Below, piece after piece: positions 10,072-18,680 of a stretch of 37,551 bases of DNA (positions are counted from its first letter, which is position 1; each line of letters starts with the position of its first letter). A program made the position numbers and the translations under genes. This DNA comes from Chara braunii (taxonomy: Eukaryota > Streptophyta > Charophyceae > Charales > Characeae), in the NCBI GenBank assembly GCA_003427395.1, contig BFEA01000287.1:1740564-1778114 (forward strand), in the 5' to 3' direction. The notes under the pieces were generated by a model that saw only the letters and a list, made by a program, of their open reading frames with translations, was not told where the DNA came from and did not search any database.

Positions 10072-10271
10072 TCCTTTGCTGGGTAAGGCTTCATGTGGCA
10101 GCCCGATGCTATCTTTCTCTCCACGTGGTTGGCAACCCAATGCTACCTGCCTCTCCACGTTGCAACCTGGAGCTGCCTTACTTCCTCCACATTGCAACCC
10201 CCGATGCCACCTTATTCCCTCCACGTCGCTGGCAAGCCGACAGAGACATCAAACGATCAATGTGCTAGATG

Positions 10272-10345
10272 CAGCTGCCGGGCCGCCTGGGCAAACAAGG
10301 TGATCCGGGCGGCCCGGCTGGTAGTCTAGATGAAAAGTCTAAATC
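10272..10345 (+). repeat. GC-rich hairpin repeat shared with 31.0 kb
   Basis: GCCGGGCCGCC is answered by GGCGGCCCGGC, forming a stem around a loop of about 20 bases, followed by TGGTAGTCTAGAT. The same order (stem, then TGGTAGCCTAGGT) occurs at 31008-31063. A diverged reverse copy lies near 28478-28543. It looks like a piece of one dispersed element family. Confidence 0.65.
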
Positions 10346-10484
10346 TCACCGGCAAAACGGACTCGAACTCGGAAATCACAGTATGTCAGGCAAACAGAAG
10401 AAGCACATGGGCATACATGCATCATCACAAGAGCCCACAGACTAACACAACAGAACAGACTTGAACTCACAAATCTCAGCACCA

Positions 10485-10556
10485 ACGGGCCTAGCTCAGC
10501 TTGTACACCCGTGTGCTGTTGAATTACAGACCTCAGTTGGAATCCCTATTGACTCA
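10485..10556 (+). other. tRNA-like relic (possible SINE head)
   Basis: An A-box-like TAGCTCAGCTTG (10492-10503) lies 43 bases before a B-box-like AGTTGGAATCC (10535-10545), close to tRNA spacing. Between them CTGT and ACAG flank a short loop where an anticodon arm would sit. The acceptor stem does not pair and the B box departs from GGTTCGANTCC, so it is not a functional tRNA. Confidence 0.35.
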
Positions 10557-10559
10557 GAT

Positions 10560-12300
10560 GAGCAAAATAACTCTGAATTACCTTGGGCCGGTCAGTTTCA
10601 ACTCTCAAGGTGATATCCGAAGGCAGTTGTCGTATTGTGTCAAAAGATCAATGGCTACAGCTGTCCCCCGAAGAGGAGAAGACAGCTTTCTAATGAAAAG
10701 AACAACGGCGGACGCGGCAGGTTTTGCGGAAGGTTTCGAGTTCATAAAGGCAAAAAAAAATTAAAAAGCACATGCCGGCACAGAAATCACGTGGAGACTT
10801 GGAAATGGGAATTTCGGTCGAAAAATATCTGTTGGCCCGTGTTGGGCCCTTTTTTCTTTCTTTCCCCATCTGACAGCACGGCCGCAGTACTTTCATTGCC
10901 CTTTTTGAACTCGCGCCTGGTTTCTTTGCCAACGCATGTTTTCTTTTTCCGCTATGAAACTGTGATGTGACATGAACATACTTTCCTCTTATAAAAAGAA
11001 AAGTACAGAAAAAAAAGAAAAACTCATGAAAGTTACAAACTGAATAAATCTCAGACTGCGATTGTGTGGGTCATTGCAGCCGATTGTTGCTGGCTGCTCA
11101 GGGCAAGAAGGAAGTGCAGGTGGATGTAGATTTTTTTTCTCAGTTAAATCAAGTGCACTAATGAGATTCTCCAATACAAGCTTGGTGTGAGAAATGCGTT
11201 TTAATGATTTGCGTCCAATCAAGTTCGCTATTGTAAGTCTGGCAAATCTGAACAGCACCGAACGCCAAGTTCTCAATTCCTCCATCAAATGTGTGCGCAC
11301 TCCGCACCCTCTCCTTGTTTCCACAAATGCCTCTGTCAGAGTGCATCTCAAGATGTAGTAGCCAGCTTGGTGATATGCTCCGGGACATACTGCTGGAACT
11401 ATGTCCCCACAAACAAGCCCATTTACAGAGTACGATGGAGGCATATGTTAAGTCAACCCTCCTTCCCCCTTGGCCTTCCTCAAAAAAGGAAGCTGTCCAG
11501 GGTTGGGTGGATGGCCAGCTCTGTGGTGTGCACCAGGACATACTGCTGTGCAGGTTCATTCTGTGTTGGTTTTGGCATTTCTCTTTTGCTGTCTACGTGG
11601 AACACAGGCCATGCCATTTTCTTCTTTTTCTCAGCTTTCTCGTGTCTTTTTCTCCCTTTGTATCTTGTCCTGGTTTTCTATTGGTTTGTTTTTGACTTCT
11701 CAGAGCTCTCTCAATTTGCCGCCTTGGCAGGAGAAACTGTTTCCTTCCTTCCCTTGTTTTCACTTTTTGACAATTTATTTGAGTATAGGTTGGCATAATA
11801 AATGGGCAGAAAACGGCTGTAAAGGGTAAAGTCAAACGACCATAAAAGGTAAAGTTAAAAGGTCATAAATAAAGTGCAAAGTAAATGTGTGTAAACTTCG
11901 CCGTAAAGGCGAAAGTTGCTGTAATATGCACTCCCTATCTGTCTATCTATCTATAGTGGATTATCACTTTCGGTATCATCAGTCAGGGGACTCTGCAGAG
12001 TGTATACAAGTAAACAAATACAAAAATCAGGTCTCCATGGACTTCAATTATCACAGCAAAGAACACCCAACATCGCGGGAAAAGAATTCACCAGCACTCG
12101 ACCCTCCTGTCCTGCTGCTCAAGCCAAGCTAAAAAAAATGAAAAAGAAAGAAAAGTTAGAAAAGAACAAAGAAAAACCAAAATTCCGGCAAAGCCACAAT
12201 AATGGAAACCCCCCACCTCCACGCCAATCAGCCTTTACTCTGGGCCGACTTACCAAAGCCCCGCCCTTGTTTTCTTTTTCCAGGCCCGCCGTTTGTTGTC
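10560..12300. other. Intron sequence with one orphan open stretch
   Basis: Mostly unrecognised. A pyrimidine-rich acceptor-like TTGTTTCCACAAATGCCTCT ending in GTCAG at 11339 precedes an open stretch of about 70 residues (CISRCSSQLGDMLRDILLEL...). Its phase does not fit MMS19 and no donor is obvious. A-rich tracts occur near 12130-12180. Confidence 0.35.
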
Positions 12301-12307
12301 CTCCTGA

Positions 12308-12412
12308 CGAGTCTGTGAAACTCTGACGAGCCAGTCTGTCACGGCCCCTCGTTTGTTGTCCTCTTATCCCTCTCTGTCTACGGTTTACCGGGCAGTTCTA
12401 TTTGATGATATA
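12308..12412 (+). mobile_element. MITE-like copy, family shared with 36.0 kb
   Basis: This interval matches the reverse complement of about 35893-36000 with roughly eight mismatches by eye. The shared core is CTACGGTTTACCGGGCAGTT, preceded by CCCCTCGTTTGTTGTCCTCT. It ends only about 50 bp before an MMS19 exon. Here only one arm is present, so it is a truncated or single-arm copy. Confidence 0.75.
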
Positions 12413-12465
12413 GATATTTATTATCCACTGAAGTGCTTGGATTGCTGTTTGATGTGCCATGCCAG

Positions 12466-12533
12466 ACCAGTGAGGGGGGATTGGAGTTCGTTGGCGCTGT
12501 GCTGAGGGCCCTTGGAGAGTTCATTCTGCCAAA
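12466..12533 (+). CDS. MMS19: MMS19/MET18 exon c (small)
   Basis: This 68-bp exon encodes TSEGGLEFVGAVLRALGEFILP plus two bases. It matches the MMS19 segment that in plants reads G..YV..M.QGLEEAF...L. The acceptor GATGTGCCATGCCAG ends at 12465, phase 0, matching exon b. The donor is CCAAA|GTAAGTG at 12533/12534, phase 2, matching exon d. It is too short for a convincing stand-alone call. The support comes from a consensus donor, similarity in the right order and two matching phases. Confidence 0.6.
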
Positions 12534-12718
12534 GTAAGTGCCCACTGCTCCTATTGAGCTCAAGGTGCTAATCCATCTGCACAATGGACAGCCAGGATCC
12601 CTGAGAAGAAATGGAAGAAAAGAAAAGTTGAATAGTTGTACTTGTGTTAAAACTTTAAAGCATGCATTAAAAAAAAAAACAACCAACAACGAACAACAAC
12701 AACAACAACAACATCGGA

Positions 12719-13080
12719 ACCTTAAGGTTCTGGCTCCCTATCCATTCTGGGGGGTATCAGTCCGGTTCCTATTCCACCGACAAGTCAGAATGAATTACAA
12801 TGGAAACTCCCGCATCCTCCTCCCCCTTATGGTAGGAAGGCCCGAAGGATGGCATTGATTACTTTTCGAAGGAAGGATGCACTGCCCTTCACCCTTGCCT
12901 AAGTTAGCCTGTTTGACGTATTCTTGGACTTGAGGGGGCACTACAAGCTTACTATCCCTCCCTTTGCTGATTGAATTTCCACATGTATGGGCCTTCTCTA
13001 GCTTGTCCCTCTCAGCTGTAAAGCTGTCGGATCTGCGCAGATTGCTTGTATAGCTAGCTCGGCCTGTGTCCACCAAATTT
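12719..13080 (+). repeat. Dispersed repeat family copy A
   Basis: The longest copy of an unclassified family. It has a 5' part with GGTTCTGGCTCCCTATCCAT and TCTGGGG, then CCGACAAGTCA, a middle with GGCATTGATTACTT, and a 3' part with TGCCTAAGTTAGCCT. Other copies lie at about 14175-14335 (B), 17139-17185 (C, 5' part only) and 18003-18260 (D), all in the same orientation. No coding frame is evident. Confidence 0.75.
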
Positions 13081-14174
13081 GCTAAACCCCAAGCCCTGAT
13101 ATTCTAGGTTCTTTGGTAACTTGGTGTTAGGTCCTGCACCCTACCAGAACCTGAGTGAATTCTACTAATACCTTGGTAGTTCCTTTTATTTTATTTTATT
13201 TTTTAAGTCCAGATCATAGTAGAGGCTGGATGCTAGCCCTCGGGGGTGCCTGTCATTGTACTCAACCAGTGGGGAGATCAGATGGCTTGTGACAGCCCCG
13301 AGGACAGTCTCCTCCAGGGGGCATCATTCGTGAACTCTTTTTCCTTTTGGTTATCCTAATCAGATTGCAAAAGTCAAGCCCTACAGCGGTGCGACCCAGA
13401 CCTGTCTCTAGACCTAGACCTACACCGACCCATGCCTTCCGGGGGTCTCAGATGAGTGTCCCCCCGGGCGCTACCACAGGGACACCCCGAATTCTTGAGG
13501 ACGACCCGGTCACAGGATGGGGTCACGGATATGTGGTCATTCCCCACCTGTATCACATCTAGCAGACTCTATGGGTGTCTACCACCCTTCTACTATAAAT
13601 GTGAGGACCCACCCTCCCCTGCCTAAGATGAGACCCCTACCCAGAGACCCTTCCCCAGATTCACACTGCAATCGACCGCCTCAATGGGAACGCAGACAGG
13701 TGTCAGGACGGATGAAGCCCAGCACACAAGCATCGTAAGATAGACATGAGGCCCACCCTTGGGAATCGTATATGCCTAACACCCAACCCTTACTACTACT
13801 CAAGGGGGGTGTAGAGAGCAGAGCCAGACCAGAACCAGGATCGTACAGTGTAAGTATGGACTCCCACAGGTGTATCATGAGGCCGGGAAACTACCACATT
13901 ACCCAGACACACCCACGGAGCAGTGTACACAAATGAGGCGGTGCACAGACAGCCCCACAATCTCTACACAAATTCCTACCTAGACTAATCTAGACCTAAG
14001 ACCTCTACCCATCCCATGGTGAGCACACGAGACATGACCCAGAGATCACTGGACCACACACTACACACAACCCACACCCACACACACACACACATGCTTG
14101 TCAGACCACCCAAGGCAACCACACAAACAGCCCTCCCCCAAGGCCCTGCTACCATTTTGTTTTGATAAAACAGG
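13081..14174. other. Intron sequence, CA-rich, no recognised gene
   Basis: Contains a T-rich stretch with repeated TTTTA near 13188-13204, many ACCC/CCCAC words and a short (CA)n near 14078-14096. No domain or splice pair is recognised. Confidence 0.4.
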
Positions 14175-14335
14175 TCCTTATGGCCGAGGCTCCATATCCA
14201 TTCTGGGGAGCATCAGTCCGGTTACTATTCCACGGACAAGTCAGAAGTACAACAAGAATACCCTTACGCTTCCTTCCGTTCGGGCGAAGGACCACTGAAC
14301 AGCATTGATTGCTCCAGAGCTCTGGAGGATTGAAT
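14175..14335 (+). repeat. Dispersed repeat family copy B
   Basis: Aligns with copy A through CCATATCCATTCTGGGG, CATCAGTCCGGTTACTATTC, GACAAGTCAGAA and CAGCATTGATT. It lacks the TTAGCCT 3' part. Confidence 0.7.
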
Positions 14336-14464
14336 GTCGGGTTGTCATCCCTCGTCCTTTCCTCTCAAGTTTGTTTACCCCAAACCTGCCAGATTTAACC
14401 TGGATTAAAGCATGCATTTGTAATTAATTTATTTATTCTAATCCAGATGGTAGCCATGCTAAGG

Positions 14465-14600
14465 CCAACAAGCACTCAGACAGGCACACAGACCAGCAAG
14501 CACGCACACATACAGACTTACAAAACTCAGCAGAATGCGGGAATCTCAGCAAGGCACACATTCCAGCGGCAAAACTCTGATCCGTGTTTTCGCAGGAAAC
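14465..14600 (-). repeat. Reverse partial copy of the 29.6/31.9-kb repeat
   Basis: The reverse complement carries GCCGCTGGAATG, CCTTGCTGAGATTCCCGCAT and GCCTGTCTGAGTGCTTGT in the order seen at 29655-29770 and 31905-31995. It is the 5' part of that family in opposite orientation. Confidence 0.75.
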
Positions 14601-14901
14601 TGGAAACAAAAGGTTGAGTACATATTTGCACAACCCCTTCTTTTCTTTGCAAGGGAATCTGAAACAGGTCTTCCAGTGTTATTTGGTTACGTTTTCAAGC
14701 TATTCATTTAGTTATCTATGTATGTCTGTAAGTATATGTGAGTGTCTGCATGTACGTATGTCTGTTATGTATGTACGTATGCATTCATGGATGTGCTTTT
14801 TTGGGGCAGAGAGCTGAATGCATGTTGCTACAGCACTCTGTAATCTTCAAAGAAGGTGTATAATGACATTTCCGTCTGTTCTTGTTGTCTGTCACCGGCA
14901 G

Positions 14902-15010
14902 CTGTGGGGAGCTGAATGCGTGCGGGCACACCACTCTTGGGAGCCTTGTGGGGAGTATTCTACGTAATTTCCTTGACTTGGACAGATGCGGGGTTGTTGT
15001 TCCAGAGAAG
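14902..15010 (+). CDS. MMS19: MMS19/MET18 exon d (small)
   Basis: This 109-bp exon encodes CGELNACGHTTLGSLVGSILRNFLDLDRCGVVVPEK after a shared codon. It aligns with the MMS19 segment carrying NC..LL.CL..KLLP. Of the three frames only the one needing phase 2 is open, exactly the phase left by exon c. The acceptor is TTGTTGTCTGTCACCGGCAG, ending at 14901. The donor is CCAGAGAAG|GTAATT at 15010/15011, phase 0. An alternative donor 7 bases downstream (ATTG|GTGTGA) would leave phase 1. Confidence 0.6.
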
Positions 15011-15315
15011 GTAATTGGTGTGAGATTCGTTCAGAATGAAATCATATGTACCGGGGAAGAATACATCATCAAAGAAAGTTGCAGCATTTTCCTTCTCCTT
15101 TCTTTCCTTGTCGCGGCTTTTCTTAAGGCCAAGGTTAAGGTCTACATCGGTTAAGAGTGTGGTCAACCTACCATTTGCTTTAATTGCCAGGGATTTATTC
15201 TCCCTGGGTAGGCGGGGAGGGGCCCGACTGGTTTGCTTTCATGCATCATACGGAGTTTGAGCGCACTTGGCATAATCTAGAGAGGAATAACAAACAACCA
15301 ACGAATATACAGAAA

Positions 15316-15318
<3 letters not shown>

Positions 15319-15387
<69 letters not shown>

Positions 15388-15509
15388 NNNNNNNNNNNNN
15401 NNNNNNNNNNNNNNNNNNNNNNNNNNNNNNNNNNNNNNNNNNNNNNNNNNNNNNNNNNNNNNNNNNNNNNNNNNNNNNNNNNNNNNNNNNNNNNNNNNNN
15501 NNNNNNNNN

Positions 15510-15546
<37 letters not shown>
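15319..15546. repeat. (GT)n - assembly gap - (GA)n
   Basis: A (GT)n tract at 15319-15387 runs into 122 N (15388-15509) and emerges as (GA)n at 15510-15546. The gap probably hides a compound GT/GA microsatellite. Its true length is unknown, so all frames predicted across it are meaningless. Confidence 0.95.
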
Positions 15547-15548
<2 letters not shown>

Positions 15549-15936
15549 GCAAAAGGAGAGAAAAGTACAGGAGACAGAGAGAAGGGCCCTGTTTTCAGGC
15601 AACATGCCTTTGTTTGACCATGAGAGGATCCATAGGCTGCGTTAGATATGATTTTCATTTTCTGCATGTTTGACATGATCTGAAGGAAATGTGTGCATTT
15701 TTGGCGAAAGAAAGAAAAAAGACAAGTTCATTCAGAATATTCCGAGCCTGTTTAGATAGTAGATCATCATGCCGCTTACAACATAGCCGTTTGTGCTGCG
15801 TTAGGCTGTTAGCAACTTAGCACAAACCTGACCAATTTTACGAGGAGGTTCATGTGTTATAGCTTCTAGACACAAATATGGCGATGGTGGGTATGCCTTA
15901 CGCTTCCTCTCCATATCAGAGAGGGCAGATGGCCTC

Positions 15937-15941
<5 letters not shown>

Positions 15942-16025
<84 letters not shown>
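15942..16025. repeat. (CT)n microsatellite
   Basis: An 84-bp uninterrupted CT tract. Confidence 0.97.
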
Positions 16026-16028
<3 letters not shown>

Positions 16029-16129
16029 TGTTTCTGTTCTCATTCCGCGGCTCATTTGTTCATTTCGTTTTTTATCTTTCTCTTAGTCATTTCTCATTCT
16101 CTTAGCCCATGGTTCCTTTTTTTCATGGC

Positions 16130-17045
16130 TACGTTCGGACACCTGGACAGGGATCCAGACTGACCGGAGTCTGGTGTCTGGTCCAGGTGTCCGGATCCTG
16201 GTTCGGATGGTTGGAAAATTGGGGGTGGGCCCGGGTGGCACAATTGTGTTTTTGGCGACTCAGGTCGTTTTCTTCCATTTGGTGAGTAGTGGAGCTTGGC
16301 TGTTTATGTGGCCCGTTCTTCAGAGGAAACCACCATTTTTTTTAATTATTATTTTTTAATCCTTGTTGTTTGCAGAAGGGCATGACTGTGTCCGCTCTAA
16401 TGCGCTCGTATCTTCCCTGGATAGGATGCTTCGTGCATTCCTGCCAAAAACAACAAGAACAACAACAACAGAAGAAAAGAAAAAATGAGCACCCTATTTT
16501 TATAAAGAAAACAGCGGCCACCAGAACAGGTGCCTCCAACGTATTCAGGGACTTTCCGTCCCCCATTTCTCCCTGCCTGCCACTTGGTGGGCCCCATGTG
16601 TTCTGTTTGCTTTGATTGCTTTCTAGTGGCCGTTGGCGAAAGGCTAACAGCATGATTCAGCCCTCTGTGGCTCAAAAGTACACCCATGAACTGTCGAGAT
16701 GCAGAACTGTGTGAACGTTGGAGTCATTCTCCTCTTATCAGCGTGGCTGTTTTAAGCCATGTGATCTCACAATCACACAGCCCAAAGCAGCCACGTTGAG
16801 GTTGTATCATCGTAGTGATTTCTCCCTTCTCCCCCCCCCCCCCTTTACCACCAAAATATTGCAATCCGGACACGAATCCAGACAGGGCATCTGGACATGT
16901 CCGTCTTTTCTGGAATATTCTGGTTTTCCGGTTGTCCGGAGAGGGTCGGGAGGTCCGGTATTCCGGGTCTGGATCTGGTCTGGTGTTTGGTCTGGTGTTC
17001 CGGGTCCGGATCTGGTCCAGTGTTCGGGCCGGTGTAGCTATGCTT
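16130..17045. repeat. TCCGG/TCTGG-rich degenerate repeats
   Basis: Two patches (16130-16215 and 16866-17035) are dense in GGTCTGG, GGTGTCCGGA and GGGTCCGGATC words, with small palindromes such as GGTCCAGGTGTCC. The sequence between them is unrecognised, with A- and CAA-rich tracts near 16440-16490. No gene is supported. Confidence 0.6.
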
Positions 17046-17091
17046 TTTTTCACTGTTTTTGTTTTTACTTTTCGTTTTCCTCTTATTCAGC

Positions 17092-17185
17092 TTTTTTTTT
17101 TTTTTTTTTTTTTTTTTTGGGAAAAAAAAAAAACCTCACGGTTCTTTCTCCTCCCATTCTGGGGAGCAACAGTCCGGTTCCTTTT
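17092..17185 (+). repeat. Poly(T) and dispersed repeat copy C
   Basis: A 27-bp T run is followed by A-rich sequence. At 17139-17185 comes the 5' part of the repeat family (GGTTCTTTCTCCTCCCATTC, TGGGGAGCAACAGTCCGGTT), cut off by another T run. Confidence 0.65.
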
Positions 17186-17348
17186 TTTTTTTCTATAAAA
17201 ATACAGTGGCTAATTTCGACTTTGCAGGGAAAGTAGCAGAGGGCTACGTACGAAAGCTCGGATAGTGACAAAAAAAACAGGGCTATGTAGTATTTAGAAG
17301 ATGGATCATTCGGACGTCTCCACAGCTTTTCAATGCGCATGCGCTGAG

Positions 17349-17534
17349 AATGAGTTTAGCGTTGATGCAAGGCATTCCATACTCCTATTGCTCCAGCTTG
17401 TATGCTCTGGTTACAGTGGTGGTAACGGTGTTTTTCTTCCGGAGGAGTCTGCACCGCGAGGAAGGACACCCATGGATTGCGTCATGGATCCTGAGCTGGT
17501 GGACAGATTAATTGGAGGCGACGAGGCAGATGCG
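17349..17534 (+). CDS. MMS19: Probable MMS19/MET18 exon e
   Basis: The open frame NEFSVDARHSILLLLQLVCSG...DPELVDRLIGGDEADA has coding character and sits where MMS19 should have the helix before its conserved AMK+A block. The donor is GATGCG|GTATAAC at 17534/17535, phase 0. Two acceptors are possible. GCGCTGAG ends at 17348 in phase 0 and fits exon d's main donor, but has a poor pyrimidine tract. TCTCCACAG ends at 17325 in phase 1 and fits exon d's alternative donor. Similarity to other MMS19 proteins is weak here, so the assignment rests mainly on phase and position. Confidence 0.45.
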
Positions 17535-17916
17535 GTATAACTCTCGTTTCTTTTTCCTGAGGGAATTCCGTTACTTGCACCTAAGCTCGCCTTAGTCACA
17601 CACAGCTTGTTTCTCACACAGCCCTTCACACTCCTCTGAGATCTGTATGCGATCATTCTTGATGAGCATAGCAGATAAGCATGGTAACCGTCTTTTGCTT
17701 TAATACTTGCGGATTGCTTTGCTGGCTTCTCCATAAAGCACTCACACTGCTATCACTCACACTGCAGCAAGACGACGTGGCGGAGTAGGCAGAGAGCGCG
17801 GTCGAAGTCTCAGCATTCGTACTGCTTGCATTCATTGCGCTGTTTCCTCGCTTTTCTCTACCATCTCCCGACTGTGCCTCCTCATTCTCAGTTTCTATTG
17901 ACCAAGCACGTTGCAG

Positions 17917-17937
17917 GTGTTACTCTCTGAAGACGCA
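17917..17937 (+). CDS. Possible MMS19 micro-exon
   Basis: The acceptor AGCACGTTGCAG ends at 17916 and a GTGAAT donor follows at 17938, giving seven codons (VLLSEDA) in phase 0/0. Exon e can also be joined directly to the 33.6-kb exon without it, so this exon is optional. Confidence 0.25.
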
Positions 17938-18002
17938 GTGAATTCTGGACAGCGGCAGAAAAGCGCTTCAGGGATTGCCACTACACTCCGTGTGAATGGC
18001 TG

Positions 18003-18260
18003 TCGGGGTTGGAATCCCATATTCAGTGGATCCACCTTTGGGGATGCGCCCGAGATGGTTTACTGTTCGTGCCCCGGCAAGTCAATAATGAATACATTAG
18101 GGAAACATGCACGCCCCTCCCCGTTATGGTTGAGAGGACCGAGTGGGCGGCATTGATTACTTCCCTGGGGAAGGATCTACCACCCCTCACCCCTGCCTAA
18201 GTTAGCCTATTTCAATAATCGCTTGGACTACGGCGACTCCTCACTCTTGGCTCCTCTCAG
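18003..18260 (+). repeat. Dispersed repeat family copy D
   Basis: Aligns with copy A through CCGGCAAGTCAATAATGAAT, CCCCGTTATGGT, GGCATTGATTACTT, GAAGGAT and GCCTAAGTTAGCCT. It lies between the possible micro-exon and the LINE. Confidence 0.7.
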
Positions 18261-18523
18261 CTGAGTATCTGTCTGATTGACGTGGTAAACAAGAGCGAGT
18301 GCGAGGAGATGGCTTCTACGGGCTGTGTCGAGGCTTGTTCCTGTCGGAATCTATTTCCTGCGGGCAGCTGTTCCTGATTTGTTCCTTTGTGCAGTCCATT
18401 ATATCTCCTGACCCTAACAAAAAGTTCCAAGGGTTCCCGGTCTAATGCCCCAGCTTTCCTAGTTAATCCTGACTTCCGCATCCAAATCCCGATAAGGAAT
18501 TTGGGGGTCTTTTGTGCATCGAT

Positions 18524-18546
18524 CCTAAACCCTAAACCCTAGACCC
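18524..18546 (-). repeat. Interstitial telomere-like motif at LINE 3' side
   Basis: The minus strand reads TAGGGTTTAGGGTTTAGG, the plant-type TTTAGGG telomere repeat with its G strand in the LINE sense direction. It lies about 135 bp after the LINE ORF2 stop, where a poly(A) tail would be expected. Confidence 0.8.
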
Positions 18547-18680
18547 CTCGGCTATTCCTCTCCTCTGGGTTCTGGATACCTGTTCAGATTGGGACTGCAC
18601 CCTTGCTTTTTCCTACGAATTGGCGGGGAGGTGGGCTTATTTTAGAGACTGGTGTTGTCAATCCGAGTCCATTGTGTCAC

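Noticed and set aside
9911-10303. Long Arg-Glu frames across GA/CT tracts (also 1101-1664, 15801-16055, 34944-35321)
   Set aside because: Dinucleotide repeats give open frames in several phases; there is no homology outside the repeat.
11291-11560. MMS19 exon at 11.3 kb
   Set aside because: The acceptor is attractive, but its phase (1) clashes with exon b (0) and exon c (0), no donor is clear and MMS19 alignment needs nothing there.
15184-15676. Open frames running through the N gap
   Set aside because: They exist only because N codons are read as X; the gap sequence is unknown.
18524-18546. True chromosome end
   Set aside because: Only about two and a half repeat units are present, inside a gene with unique sequence on both sides.
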